A stretch of DNA of 64,000 bases from QYQL01 sp041674265 (GCA_041674265.1 JBAYWC010000002.1:1-64000); one strand, 5' to 3'. Counted from the stretch's first letter, positions 11,082 through 20,013 are shown. Translations and numbers: made by a program. Notes: generated from the letters alone by a model not told the origin.

Positions 11082-11597
11082 ATGAACGAAGAATTCCCCA
11101 AAGCCCATCTGGAGTCGCTGTGGTCACCGTGGCGGGTCGAGTATTTCCAGGCAGAGCACCGGACGGGCGGGGATTTTCTCACCGAGGCCGCGCGGACGGA
11201 TGACGATGCCGCCCATTTGGTCGTCACGAGAAGGAAATCCGCTTTGCTGATCATGAACAAGTACCCCTACTCCGCAGGACATCTGATGGCTGTTCCCTAT
11301 CGGAAGACTCATCGGATGGAAGATCTCACCGGGGGGGAGGTTCTCGAATTGTGGGAACTGGCAATCCACGCGCAGAAGTTGTTGGCGCAGGCGGTCAAGG
11401 CACAGGGGTTCAATATCGGCTGGAATCTTGGGAAAGCCGCCGGAGCGGGCGTCGAGGGCCACCTCCACATCCACATCGTCCCCCGCTGGATGGGCGACTC
11501 GAACTTCATCGCCGTGATCGGAAACACCCGCATCATCCCCGAGGGCCTGCAGCCGCTCTACGAGTGCCTGGTGAAAATTCAGGGCGAACTCCCATGA
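11082..11597 (+). CDS. HIT-family nucleotide hydrolase/phosphorylase
   Basis: A 171-residue HIT-domain protein that should act on nucleotide phosphoesters such as dinucleoside polyphosphates. It begins with the LWSPWRVEY motif typical of the branch resembling AP4A phosphorylase. The core strand LLIMNKYPYSAGHLMAVPYRK is followed by GFNIGWNLGKAAGAGVEGHLHIHIVPRW, containing the His-phi-His-phi-His triad with the catalytic middle His. The C-terminal TRIIPEGL segment is also typical. Its stop overlaps the ATG of the degenerate avtA by four bases, so the two once formed an operon. Exact substrate cannot be told from sequence. Confidence 0.92.
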   Translation: MNEEFPKAHLESLWSPWRVEYFQAEHRTGGDFLTEAARTDDDAAHLVVTRRKSALLIMNKYPYSAGHLMAVPYRKTHRMEDLTGGEVLELWELAIHAQKLLAQAVKAQGFNIGWNLGKAAGAGVEGHLHIHIVPRWMGDSNFIAVIGNTRIIPEGLQPLYECLVKIQGELP

Positions 11598-12372
11598 CGT
11601 TCTCGTCTCGCGGGCGGATTCTGGCGGGAGGAAGCGGCATCGAGCAATTGATGGACGATCTCGGGCACGCGCTGGCCGCCTCGGGCGCTTCGCCCCACAT
11701 GCTCGGAGGGGGAAACCCGGCCCACATCCCGGGCATGGAGGAAATCTGGCGCCGCCGCATGGAGGAGATCACCGGCGATCCGCCGCGCGCTCGCCATTTA
11801 CGATCCGCCACGCGGAAACCCCGGCTGCATCCGCTGGCTGGCGGAACTCCTCCGGGAAGAATGCGGCTGGCTTCGGGCTTCCCGGCACGAGAACCGCCTT
11901 CGTGGTCGGGCCGCCGGAAATTGCCTCGGCGATTTCCTCGATGATGGCGGTCACCGGCCTCGCGAACGGGAACTTTGGCCAGGCGATCGCCGGGCCGCTC
12001 CTCGAGAGCCGGCAGGTCCTCGGCCTGGGCCGGGAAGTGATCAGGCCGTTCTATCTTCGAAAACGGAACGCGGCACTGGCAGACATCGCCGAGTTTTTTC
12101 CGGGCGACATACCCTACGCGCTGCACGAGAGCGAAGGGGCCATGTTCCTCTGGATCTGGGTCGAAAATTCCCGGCGTTCCTCCCGCGAACTCTACGAAAA
12201 CCTCAAGAAACGCGGCGTCCTGGTGGTTCCCGGAGAGTACTTTTTCTTCGGCCTGCCTGAAGACGGTTGGAGACACCGCCACGAATGCCTGGGGGTTTCT
12301 TTCGCCATGCCGGACGAGGAAGTCCGCGCAGGGCTGCGGATCATCGCCGAGGAGATCGCCTGTGAACGCTAA
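11594..12372 (+). pseudogene. avtA: Valine--pyruvate aminotransferase, deleted and frameshifted
   Basis: Remains of AvtA, the PLP enzyme that interconverts valine and pyruvate with alanine and 2-oxoisovalerate. The N-terminus is clear (SGIEQLMDDLGHAL, MLGGGNPAHIPGMEEIW). Near 11780 similarity moves to the +1 frame (ALAIYDPPRGNP, LAELLREECGW). Near 11875 it jumps directly to GLPGTRTAFVVGPPEIA in a third frame and continues to the true C-terminus (VVPGEYFFFGLPEDGW, IIAEEIACER). Family members are about 415-420 residues; roughly 230 central residues are gone, including the PLP-binding Lys that precedes the GLPG segment. An intact peptide could begin only at 11902, so no active enzyme can be made. 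Its end overlaps the convergent M23 gene by four bases. Confidence 0.85.
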
Positions 12373-13115
12373 AAATCCTCGAATCGGTTGACCCGGAACG
12401 GGCTCTTCCGTTCCGGCGGAGGTTTCAAGGAGGCCGGTTTGCCCGGAGATGTCTTGGCATTGCCACGCAGGACCGATTCGTCGGTCGGAGGGGAAACGAC
12501 ATTTCCCGTCCTGTAGGTATTGACAGCGATCATCGCGCTGCGGCCTCCGCCGGCAAGCTTCCGCCGGGAGGCGATGAATTCGCCGGGACGGTAATAATTT
12601 GTGAGATCCCGGCGGAACGCGGACCGGTTGATCCCGATATCCAGGTTTTTTCGGATTTCAAAATGCAGGTGCGCGACATACATGCCGCGGTTCGTTCCGA
12701 TCGTCCCGACCTGTTGTCCGCGCGTCATTTGTTGGCCCTCCCGGACCACGATTTTATCCAGGTGGGCATACATCGAGTCCACCGTCTGCAACCGCCCATT
12801 TTCCATGAAGATGTGCCGGATCAAAACCACATTCCCCCACCCCATGCGGGCATCGCGGGCAAACGTGACATATCCGTTGGCGATCGCATAGACCGGCGCG
12901 CCCAAATCGCTGTTGCCGCCGTGAAGCCCATTCCAATCCTCCCCCGGATGGTAGGGGAGGAACCCGCGCGACTTGTAGTAGCCCTCGGCATCCGGCTTCC
13001 CAACCGGCTGGTCGAATCCGTCAGCGATCCGCGTCCGCACCTGATCCGGTTGCGGGGCAGCAACGAGACCCGACAGCAGGCAGAGAAGGGCGATCCAAAA
13101 AAACCATCTTCGCAT
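12369..13115 (-). CDS. Exported M23-family metallopeptidase
   Basis: Predicted peptidoglycan endopeptidase of the LytM/M23 type, 248 residues, with an N-terminal signal peptide (RRWFFWIALLCLLSGLVAA) that sends it across the inner membrane. The beta-rich M23 fold is seen from GAPVYAIANGYVTFA through GWGNVVLIRHIF to HLHFEIRKN. Zinc ligands would be the His and Asp of HPGEDWNG and the second His of the HLHFE motif, with a further His in MYAHLDK. The C-terminal 60 residues are basic and proline-rich and unmodelled. It is divergent from the class A PBP gene, consistent with a cell-wall role. Catalytic competence looks plausible but is untested. Confidence 0.9.
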   Translation of the reverse strand: MRRWFFWIALLCLLSGLVAAPQPDQVRTRIADGFDQPVGKPDAEGYYKSRGFLPYHPGEDWNGLHGGNSDLGAPVYAIANGYVTFARDARMGWGNVVLIRHIFMENGRLQTVDSMYAHLDKIVVREGQQMTRGQQVGTIGTNRGMYVAHLHFEIRKNLDIGINRSAFRRDLTNYYRPGEFIASRRKLAGGGRSAMIAVNTYRTGNVVSPPTDESVLRGNAKTSPGKPASLKPPPERKSPFRVNRFEDF

Positions 13116-13294
13116 GGACCGCTCAAATTACGATGCGGACGGGCAATGCGCAACAACTCCTCTGCCTTTGGCCTTGCTCTTCGAGGGCGGGCTTGGCACA
13201 GGGGATCGATGGCCGGACCGTCCGCTTGCGATTTTGACGCAAAATTTTCGCCCCAACGATCCGGGAATGGCCGGCGGGCACGAATTGCGCTTGA

Positions 13295-15217
13295 ATGAAA
13301 AAACCAGTGCCGAAACGAATCCCAGTCCGGGCGAAAAAGCGGAAAAAATCCTCCCTGCGGAGACGCAGGCACCGGGTATCGGGTGCCCTGTTGAAAATCG
13401 GGCTGGTAACCCTGCTTCTTTGGGCCGTGGTGGGGCTCTTTTATTATGCCTGGGCGTTGGGCTTCGATCTGCGGACGATCCACGAGATGGACCAGCGGTC
13501 GGTCGTTTATGATTTCCAGGGAAACTTTTACAGCCGGCTGGCGGGCGAGAACCGCATCGTCGTTCCGTTCGACAAGGTCTCGAACGATTTTGTCAACGCG
13601 CTCATCAGCCGTGAGGACACCCGGTTCTACAGGCACCACGGGGTGGATCCGATCGGGGTCGCCCGCGCCGTGGTGCGGAACCTCGTTCTCGGCGGCTTCC
13701 GCGAGGGCGCCAGCACGATCACCCAGCAACTCGCCCGCAACAGCTTTCCCCTCGGAGGAAAAAACCTCCACCGCAAACTGATCGAGGCCGCGCTGGCCTT
13801 CCGGATCGAAACCGAGCTGACGAAGGAAGAGATCCTCGAAGCGTATATGAACCGGATCTATTTCGGCTCCGGCACCTATGGAATCGAGGCGGCCAGCCAG
13901 ACCTACTTCGGCAAGCCGGCTTCGCGGCTGAATTTGCACCAGTCGGCCACGCTGGCCGGATTGATCCGGAGCCCGGGCCGGTTTTCGCCGCTCAACAATC
14001 CGAAAGGGTCCGTGCGCGAAAGAAACACGGTTCTGAAAAGAATGTCCGACATCGGTCTCATCACGGGCGCCCAACGGGACGAGGCCCAGGCCGAGGAACT
14101 TGTCACCGTTTCGAAAACGCGCATTTCCCTCGAGGACAACTGGGCGATGGATGCCATCCTCCGCGATCTCGACATGGTCCTCGATCCGGGCCAGATGGAT
14201 GCGGGCGGGCTGAAAATTTATTCCACCATCGACGGGGGGCTCCAGAAATCCGCGGAAGAATCCGTCGCCAGGCGGCTCCGTGAAATCGAATCCCAGCCCG
14301 GCTACCCGCACCGGCCGGCGGGCGCCTTTGCGGGCAAAGCGTTGGATGCGGAAAAATCCGCCCCCTACCTGGAGGCGGCGGCCCTCGCGATGGACAACGA
14401 ATCGGGCGGGATTCGCGCGATTGTGGGAGGCCGCGACTACGGGCGCAGCAAGTTCCACCGCGCGCTCTTCGGCCGCCGTCAGATCGGCTCGACGGTCAAG
14501 CCGTTTGTTTATGCCGAGGCGTTCGAGAAGGGGCTGAACCCCTCGGATCCGGTGGACGACGGCAGGCTTGGCCCCGGGGAAATTCCTTCCCGCTACGGGG
14601 CCTATGACCCCGCGAACTCCGATGGAACGTATTTGGGAATCCGCCCGGCAGGCGATGGGCTGGTGGATTCCCGGAACACGATGACCGTGCGCATCGGACT
14701 GCGCGCCGGAATCGACGACATCGCCGATCTCATCACGCGGGTGGGCCTCTGCAAAAAGCCGCCCCGCTACCCTTCCTTGTGCCTGGGGACCTTCGAAACG
14801 AATCTCAAGGACCTCACCGCGGCCTACACCGTCTTTGCGACCGGGGGCACGAAACTCCAACCTTATCTCATCGAGCGCGTGACCGATGCCGAGGGCCATC
14901 TGCTGTACAAGGCGACCGGCGGGCGTCTCCGGATTTTCTCCCCCCAGGCCGCCAAAATGACCACGGAACTGCTCGGGGAGGTTGTCGGGAGGGGAACCGC
15001 CTCGCGAGCCCATGATCTCGGGCTGCGCGGCGCCGCTGCGGGGAAGACAGGGACCACCGACAAGTTCGTCGATGCCTGGTTTCTCGGCTTCGATTCCCGG
15101 CTGACATGCGGGGTCTGGGTCGGATTCGATCAGCCCAAAACCATCCGCCCCGGCGGCTACGGCGCCACCCTCGCCCTCCCGATCTGGGTGGATATCATCC
15201 AGGCGGCGAAAAAATAA
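13295..15217 (+). CDS. Class A penicillin-binding protein (PBP1-type)
   Basis: Bifunctional peptidoglycan synthase, 640 residues. A very basic cytoplasmic tail is followed by one membrane anchor (LLKIGLVTLLLWAVVGLFYY, about residues 33-52). The GT51 glycosyltransferase domain shows SREDTRFYRHHGVD with the catalytic Glu and GASTITQQLARN. The transpeptidase domain has the three active-site motifs in order: GSTVKP (nucleophile Ser and Lys), SRN, and GKTGTTD. Length is that of a compact PBP1B/PBP1C-like protein with a small linker domain (residues 55-110). It is divergent from the M23 peptidase, forming a small cell-wall neighbourhood. Exact orthology (mrcA, mrcB, pbpC) is not assigned. Confidence 0.93.
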   Translation: MKKPVPKRIPVRAKKRKKSSLRRRRHRVSGALLKIGLVTLLLWAVVGLFYYAWALGFDLRTIHEMDQRSVVYDFQGNFYSRLAGENRIVVPFDKVSNDFVNALISREDTRFYRHHGVDPIGVARAVVRNLVLGGFREGASTITQQLARNSFPLGGKNLHRKLIEAALAFRIETELTKEEILEAYMNRIYFGSGTYGIEAASQTYFGKPASRLNLHQSATLAGLIRSPGRFSPLNNPKGSVRERNTVLKRMSDIGLITGAQRDEAQAEELVTVSKTRISLEDNWAMDAILRDLDMVLDPGQMDAGGLKIYSTIDGGLQKSAEESVARRLREIESQPGYPHRPAGAFAGKALDAEKSAPYLEAAALAMDNESGGIRAIVGGRDYGRSKFHRALFGRRQIGSTVKPFVYAEAFEKGLNPSDPVDDGRLGPGEIPSRYGAYDPANSDGTYLGIRPAGDGLVDSRNTMTVRIGLRAGIDDIADLITRVGLCKKPPRYPSLCLGTFETNLKDLTAAYTVFATGGTKLQPYLIERVTDAEGHLLYKATGGRLRIFSPQAAKMTTELLGEVVGRGTASRAHDLGLRGAAAGKTGTTDKFVDAWFLGFDSRLTCGVWVGFDQPKTIRPGGYGATLALPIWVDIIQAAKK

Positions 15218-15242
15218 ACGCGTTGATAATCTGATTTTAAGC

Positions 15243-15980
15243 TCACCGGTCCGATTTGGGGCCTTCTTTGAGCTTCACAAAAGTCACCCGCCCGGTTTTC
15301 AAATCCTGAAGGCCGCCGACGAGCGCGATCTGCCCGTTCTCCAGCATGGAACTCAGGATCTTGCTTTTCTTCAGGATGGCCCGCATCTGCACGATGACAT
15401 TCTCCACGGTTGCCCGCTCGACAAGGATTTTATTGTCCGAGGAGCGTGCGCCACCTGTCTCCCGCTCCGCGACCGCCACGGCAGGCTCGATCTTTTTAAG
15501 CAATCCGGTCAGTTTGCCCAACTCCACCCTGTCCACGGCCCCTCTCACCGCGCCGCAGGAGTTGTGTCCAACGACGGCGATCAGCTTGGCCCCGGCCACC
15601 TTGCAGGAAAACTCAAGGCTGCCCACGATGTCGTCGTTCACCACATTGCCGGCCACGCGCGCGCAGAAAATGTCGCCGATGCCCTGATCAAAGACCTGCT
15701 CCGGCGCTGTGCGCGAGTCCAGGCAGCAGACGATTGCCGCATAGGGATATTGCCCAGCCGCCGTGACGCGGGCTTCCTCCAGCAGGTCGCGATGCGCCGG
15801 GCGTCCAGCCACGAAACGATGATTCCCCTCCTTGAGCCGCAGCAAGGCGTCTCTCGGGGTCATCGCGTCCTGGCTCGCCTTGGTCATCACCGCTGCGGCC
15901 GACGGAGCCTCGCCGTGGGAAGACGAGCTGGTGACGATGACCAGAGCCAGGCAGGCAAATGGGAGCGAAGTGATTTTCAT
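15243..15980 (-). CDS. Exported beta-class carbonic anhydrase
   Basis: Zinc enzyme interconverting CO2 and bicarbonate. From the ATG at 15980 it is 245 residues with a signal peptide (MKITSLPFACLALVIVTSSS), so the enzyme should work in the periplasm. The beta-CA zinc ligands are visible: the second Cys of CCLDSRTAPE together with its Asp-Arg pair, then GHNSCGAVRGA carrying the His and Cys. The region VAGNVVNDDIVGSLEF is the conserved helix in between. An in-frame ATG at 16052 would add 24 residues that mask the signal peptide. It faces the PBP gene tail-to-tail and has a 369-bp upstream region with a palindrome. Confidence 0.9.
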   Translation of the reverse strand: MKITSLPFACLALVIVTSSSSHGEAPSAAAVMTKASQDAMTPRDALLRLKEGNHRFVAGRPAHRDLLEEARVTAAGQYPYAAIVCCLDSRTAPEQVFDQGIGDIFCARVAGNVVNDDIVGSLEFSCKVAGAKLIAVVGHNSCGAVRGAVDRVELGKLTGLLKKIEPAVAVAERETGGARSSDNKILVERATVENVIVQMRAILKKSKILSSMLENGQIALVGGLQDLKTGRVTFVKLKEGPKSDR

Positions 15981-16211
15981 GAGAGGTAATTTGTGAGGGA
16001 AGGCTTGCAAATGGATGAAAACAAGAGAGCCAACTTTTGTGTAAAAAAACAAGCGGATTGTTTATCCCGAATTCAGCGATTCCTCACGCAGGGTCACAGA
16101 GATCGCGGAGAAAAGCGGTTTTCGGGTTTATCACAACTGTTCTCGCGATACGGACTTGCGGTCCGACAAAAGCATTGCCGCAAAATGGAATGTTTTGCGG
16201 AGCGTTGTGTT

Positions 16212-16230
16212 ATTGTAACAAATTTACAAT
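16212..16230. promoter_or_regulatory. Palindromic operator-like site
   Basis: ATTGTAACAAATTTACAAT is a perfect inverted repeat of 7 bp with a 5-bp spacer, in AT-rich sequence about 230 bp upstream of the exported carbonic anhydrase start. Its size fits a dimeric helix-turn-helix repressor site, but the regulator is unknown and no such gene is adjacent. Confidence 0.4.
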
Positions 16231-16307
16231 AAAAGAGTTCTGGAGCATAGAAACCCCGTAACGGCCCCAGGCCCGTCCAGCAGTCTGTATTCGCCAAATG
16301 GTGCCCG

Positions 16308-16328
16308 CCGGAGGCGGAAAGCCTCCGG
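16308..16328. terminator. GC-rich hairpin after the AURKAIP1-like gene
   Basis: CCGGAGGC and GCCTCCGG form an 8-bp perfect stem with a GGAAA loop. On the minus strand it lies 22 bp past the stop of the small basic protein gene, in the place of a terminator for the hisG operon, but no U run follows on that strand, so it may be a processing or REP-like hairpin instead. Confidence 0.45.
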
Positions 16329-16349
16329 GGCGTCGTCAAACCAAGCCGG

Positions 16350-16454
16350 TTACGACTTGTAGCGCAACCGCTTCTTGTGGCGGTTTTCTTTCATGCGCTT
16401 GCGTCGCTTGTGCTTCGCGATCTTCGATTTTCTTTTCTTCTTTAATGAACCCAT
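16350..16454 (-). CDS. AURKAIP1/COX24-like small basic protein
   Basis: A 34-residue protein beginning MGSLKKKRKSKIAKHK and ending KKRLRYKS; about 60 percent of residues are Lys or Arg. The order (KIAKHKRRKRMKENRHKKR) matches the short bacterial proteins carrying the AURKAIP1/COX24 C-terminal domain, the family of mitochondrial ribosomal protein mS38, and so it is probably ribosome-associated. It starts 15 bp after the hisG stop on the same strand and probably shares its mRNA. It is easily missed because of its size. Family assignment is from recognition of the motif; ribosomal location is inferred from the mitochondrial homologue. Confidence 0.82.
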   Translation of the reverse strand: MGSLKKKRKSKIAKHKRRKRMKENRHKKRLRYKS

Positions 16455-16469
16455 GGGATTGCGGGGATG

Positions 16470-17348
16470 CTAGTAGACAACTTTGTTGAGCGGATACTCG
16501 ATGATCCCCTCTGCCCCGAGTGTTTTCAGTTTCGGAACGATCTCGCGGACGACTTTTTCTTCAATCACCGTCTCGATGGCGACCCATCCGGGTTGCGCCA
16601 GGGGCGAAACTGTAGGATTCCTCAATGCCGGAAGCGCCTCAAGCAAATTCTTCAGGCTTTTTTCGGGGAGGTTCATTTTCAGCCCGACGAGGTCCCTCGC
16701 CGCGAGCGCCCCGCGCAGAAGCAGGGCGAGGGTGTCGATCTTCTGGCGTTTCCAAGGATCCGCAAAAGCCTGGCTGGACGCGAAGAGCGCCGGATACGAT
16801 TCCATGAGCGTGTCCACAATCCGGAGCTTGTTGGCCCGGAGCGAGGAACCGGTCTCGGTGATGTCCACGATCGCATCCACGAGGTCCGGAACCTTGACCT
16901 CGGTCGCGCCCCACGAGAACTCGACCTCGGCCTGGACTCCGGCGCGCTCAAAAAACCTCCGCGTGATTCCCACGGCCTCCGTGGCCACGCGCTTGCCTTC
17001 GAGGTCCTTCACCGTGCGGATCGGGGAATCCTCCGGGACGACGAGCACCCAGCGGGTCGGACTCGAACTCGCCTTGCTGTAGGCCAGGCTCACGACTTCC
17101 TCGATTTTGGATTCGTTCTCCTCGACCCAGTCGCGGCCGGTGATTCCGCAATCGAGATACCCATGCTCGATGTAGCGGCTGATTTCCTGGGCCCGGAGAA
17201 GCCGGACGCGCATCTCCGGGTCGTCCACGGCCGGGCGATACGAGCGGCTCGATCCCGCGATCGCGAAGCCGGCTTTGGCAAAAAGGGATATGGTGGGTTC
17301 CATCAAGCTTCCCGAGGGAAGCCCGACAGTGAGAATATTTTCTTCCAT
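16470..17348 (-). CDS. hisG: ATP phosphoribosyltransferase, long form
   Basis: First enzyme of histidine biosynthesis, joining ATP and PRPP. The 292-residue length is that of the long HisG with its own C-terminal regulatory domain, so no HisZ partner is required. Visible family segments are LTVGLPSGSLMEPT at the N-terminus, YLDCGITGRDWVEE, and the PRPP-loop region DAIVDITETGSSLRAN. The last 75 residues (GLKMNLPEKSLKNLL to the end) form the ACT-like histidine-binding domain. The frame stays open upstream of 17348 but loses similarity. It is divergent from hemE; no other his gene is in the window. Confidence 0.94.
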   Translation of the reverse strand: MEENILTVGLPSGSLMEPTISLFAKAGFAIAGSSRSYRPAVDDPEMRVRLLRAQEISRYIEHGYLDCGITGRDWVEENESKIEEVVSLAYSKASSSPTRWVLVVPEDSPIRTVKDLEGKRVATEAVGITRRFFERAGVQAEVEFSWGATEVKVPDLVDAIVDITETGSSLRANKLRIVDTLMESYPALFASSQAFADPWKRQKIDTLALLLRGALAARDLVGLKMNLPEKSLKNLLEALPALRNPTVSPLAQPGWVAIETVIEEKVVREIVPKLKTLGAEGIIEYPLNKVVY

Positions 17349-17477
17349 GCGAGCCGGGCAGTCTAAGCGGAAACCTTCGTTCTTGGCATGCAAATTCTCG
17401 CTTGGGGGTTTGCCTGCAGATGCTCTATCCTTGATTTTTTGCCAGCCTCCATTCCTGTGAACCCCGCCCCGACTCCC

Positions 17478-18548
17478 ATGCCTCCGGCGCCGCCCGACAA
17501 CCGCGGGCGCTTCCTCGCCGCCTGCCGGTGCAGGCCGGTGGATGGCACGCCGGTCTGGTTGATGCGCCAGGCCGGACGCGCGCTCCCGGAATATCGGGCG
17601 CTGAAAGAAAAGCACCCATTTATCGAACTCGTCCGGACCCCGGAGCTTGCCGCGGAAGTCACCCTGCAGCCGGTCCGTCGTTTCGGCTTCGATGTCGCGG
17701 TTTTGTTCAGTGACATCCTCGTCGTGCCGGAGGCGATGGGCCAGCCGTATCATTTCCGGGAAAATGGCGGCGGGATCGAAATGGAATTTGCCGTGCGGTC
17801 GGCGGAGGACATCCGGCGGCTGGATCACACGCATGCCCTGGAGCGGCTTCAATATGTCGCCGACGCGCTGGCATTGATCAAACCCGGGCTGGGCGGACGC
17901 ACCGCTCTGCTGGGCTTTGCGGGATCGCCGTGGACGCTCGCCCGCTACATGATCGAAGGGGGGAGTTCGGGCGACTCCGACCGGGCGAAGGCGCTCTTTT
18001 ATTCCGAACCGCGCCTGTTCGGGGAACTTATGGAAAAAATCACCGCCGTGGTGGCCGGTTTTTTACAAATGCAGGTCGCCGCCGGCGCGGAGGCGCTGCA
18101 GATTTTCGACAGCAACGGCGACATCCTCGCCGACAACGCCTTCGAGGCCGCCTCGGGGCGCTGGATTCGCGAGATCATCACGGCGCTGGAGGGAAAAGTG
18201 CCGGTGGTCCTTTTCTCCAGAGGGGCGCATGGCAGATTGGCCGATCTTGTCTCTACCGGAGCCAATGTGTTGAGCGTGGACTGGATGCAGCCGCTGGCCG
18301 GAATCCGCAGGCAGTTGCCGGACGGAGTCGGCGTGCAGGGCAACCTCGATCCTTTTCTGCTCACCACCACGCCGGAACTCGTCGCGCGCGAAACCACGCG
18401 CATCCTGCGCGACATGGCCGGGCTCACCGGCCATGTGTTCAACCTCGGCCACGGGGTGCCGCCGACGGCCAAACTCGAATGCATCCAGGCACTCGTGGAC
18501 ACCGTGAGGGATTTTAGAGAAGTAAGAAGGCTGAAGGAGGAAGGATGA
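17478..18548 (+). CDS. hemE: Uroporphyrinogen decarboxylase
   Basis: Converts uroporphyrinogen III to coproporphyrinogen III in haem synthesis. About 356 residues from the ATG at 17478; a GTG at 17457 is an alternative start. The substrate-binding N-terminus is classic (PVWLMRQAGRALPEYRAL), with the catalytic Asp in LFSDILVVPEAMGQ. GFAGSPWTLARYMIEG and the final GHGVPPTA segment are also present. It opens the plus-strand hemE-hemN-hemY series. Its last codons (REVRRLKEEG) overlap a GAAGGCTGAAGG repeat arm that recurs inverted in the following spacer. Confidence 0.95.
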   Translation: MPPAPPDNRGRFLAACRCRPVDGTPVWLMRQAGRALPEYRALKEKHPFIELVRTPELAAEVTLQPVRRFGFDVAVLFSDILVVPEAMGQPYHFRENGGGIEMEFAVRSAEDIRRLDHTHALERLQYVADALALIKPGLGGRTALLGFAGSPWTLARYMIEGGSSGDSDRAKALFYSEPRLFGELMEKITAVVAGFLQMQVAAGAEALQIFDSNGDILADNAFEAASGRWIREIITALEGKVPVVLFSRGAHGRLADLVSTGANVLSVDWMQPLAGIRRQLPDGVGVQGNLDPFLLTTTPELVARETTRILRDMAGLTGHVFNLGHGVPPTAKLECIQALVDTVRDFREVRRLKEEG

Positions 18549-18622
18549 AGTGGCAGCCTCCCGTGCATGGCTTGGCCCTCGTGGTTACAGGCCCCCGCTT
18601 CCTACTTCAGCCTTCAGCCTTC
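18526..18622. repeat. Inverted repeat spanning the hemE-hemN junction
   Basis: GAAGGCTGAAGG at 18526-18537 recurs as its exact reverse complement, CCTTCAGCCTTC, at 18611-18622. The left arm is inside the last codons of hemE and the right arm ends 14 bp before the hemN ATG. The intervening 73 bp have no gene. It looks like a dispersed genomic repeat that supplied the end of hemE. Confidence 0.5.
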
Positions 18623-18636
18623 GACCTTTTCTTCCC

Positions 18637-20013
18637 ATGAGCGCGCTGCACGTCGATCTCGATCTGGTCAAAAAATACAACGTCGCCGGGCCGCGTTACA
18701 CGAGCTACCCGCCGGCAACGAAGTTCAGCGAAAGCGCCCCGCTGGACGAACTCGGCGCGCGCATCGAAACGAACAACATCTCCGCAAGCGATCTCTCGGT
18801 CTATTTTCACATCCCGTTTTGCGAGACCCTCTGCTGGTTCTGCGGCTGCACGACCGTCATTACTCTCAACCACGACAAGGGCGCGGACTACATCGATTAT
18901 CTCGGACGCGAGGTCGCGAGGATGGCGCCCCGGTTGAATCCCGCGCGCAAGGTCGTCCAGCTCCACTTCGGCGGCGGGTCGCCGACGTTTTTGCGTCCGG
19001 ATGAAATCCGGAGGCTCGGCGCGATCATCCACAAACATTTCACCTTTTCGCCGGGAATCGAAGCGAGCGTGGAGGTCGACCCGCGCCGGCTCACGCGCGA
19101 CCATCTGGTCGCCCTGCGCGAGATCGGGTTCAACCGCGCTTCGATGGGCGTGCAGGATTTCAATCCGCAGGTGCAGGAAGCGATCCATCGGATCCAGCCC
19201 CCCGAAATGACCCGCCAGGCGATGGATTGGATGCGCGAACTCGGCTTCGGCTCGATCAACCTCGACCTCATCTACGGGCTGCCGCACCAGACGCCGGAGT
19301 CGTTCGGCGAAACGCTGGACACGGTTCTCGCCATGCAGCCGGACCGCCTCGCCATGTTCAGCTACGCGCACGTTCCCTGGATCAAACCGGCCCAGAAAAT
19401 CCTCGAGGCGAAAATCCTGCCCTCGCCGGAGACCAAGTTGCAGGTCCTCAAGCTGGTCATCGAAAAACTGACCGCAGGGGGCCGCTACGTTTACATCGGC
19501 ATGGACCATTTCGCGCGGCCCGGCGACGAACTCGCCGTCGCCCAGCGCAACAAGCAGCTCCAGCGGAATTTCCAGGGCTACAGCACGCGCTCCGGCTCGG
19601 ACATCTACGCGTTCGGGATGTCTGCCATCTCGCAAATCCCGGATGCCTACTGGCAGAACGAAAAGGAACTGCCGAAATACCAGGGAGCCGTCGATGCCGG
19701 GCGGATGCCGTGGCACCGCGCCTATTTCGTGACCGAGGAGGACAAAATCCGGCGCGAAACCATCATGCGCGTGATGTGCGACCTGTCGCTCGACTTCGCC
19801 GCGATGTCGCAAAAGCTGGGCCTCGACTTCGAGGCCCACTTTGCCGCGGAACTCGCCGCGCTTGCGCCGTTCCAAAGCGACGGCCTGGTGGAACGCACCC
19901 CCGGCGGCTTCGCAATCACCGACAGCGGGCGCCTCTTCATCCGCAACATTGCGATGTGCTTCGACAACACGCTGGCACCCGCGGGCGAGCGGAGGCACTC
20001 GAAGACGGTCTGA
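18637..20013 (+). CDS. hemN: Oxygen-independent coproporphyrinogen III dehydrogenase
   Basis: Radical SAM enzyme that converts coproporphyrinogen III to protoporphyrinogen IX without O2. From the ATG at 18637 (MSALHVDLDL) it is 458 residues, as for true HemN. The early GPRYTSYPPATKF segment and the cluster motif CETLCWFCGC (Cys-X3-Cys-X2-Cys plus the extra Cys of HemN) distinguish it from HemW. LHFGGGSPTFL and LDLIYGLPHQT follow, and the HemN C-terminal domain is complete. Its stop overlaps the start of hemY by one base (TGATG). The cell therefore makes protoporphyrinogen by the anaerobic route even though it also respires oxygen. Confidence 0.95.
   Translation: MSALHVDLDLVKKYNVAGPRYTSYPPATKFSESAPLDELGARIETNNISASDLSVYFHIPFCETLCWFCGCTTVITLNHDKGADYIDYLGREVARMAPRLNPARKVVQLHFGGGSPTFLRPDEIRRLGAIIHKHFTFSPGIEASVEVDPRRLTRDHLVALREIGFNRASMGVQDFNPQVQEAIHRIQPPEMTRQAMDWMRELGFGSINLDLIYGLPHQTPESFGETLDTVLAMQPDRLAMFSYAHVPWIKPAQKILEAKILPSPETKLQVLKLVIEKLTAGGRYVYIGMDHFARPGDELAVAQRNKQLQRNFQGYSTRSGSDIYAFGMSAISQIPDAYWQNEKELPKYQGAVDAGRMPWHRAYFVTEEDKIRRETIMRVMCDLSLDFAAMSQKLGLDFEAHFAAELAALAPFQSDGLVERTPGGFAITDSGRLFIRNIAMCFDNTLAPAGERRHSKTV

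Larger units (their letters stand above)
15981..16349. other. 369-bp AT-richer intergenic region
   Basis: No credible gene is visible here. The stretch is less GC-rich than its surroundings and contains two ordered elements listed separately: a perfect palindrome at 16212-16230 and a hairpin at 16308-16328. Because the carbonic anhydrase gene reads leftward from 15980, the promoter and 5' untranslated region for it should lie in the left two thirds. Confidence 0.6.
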
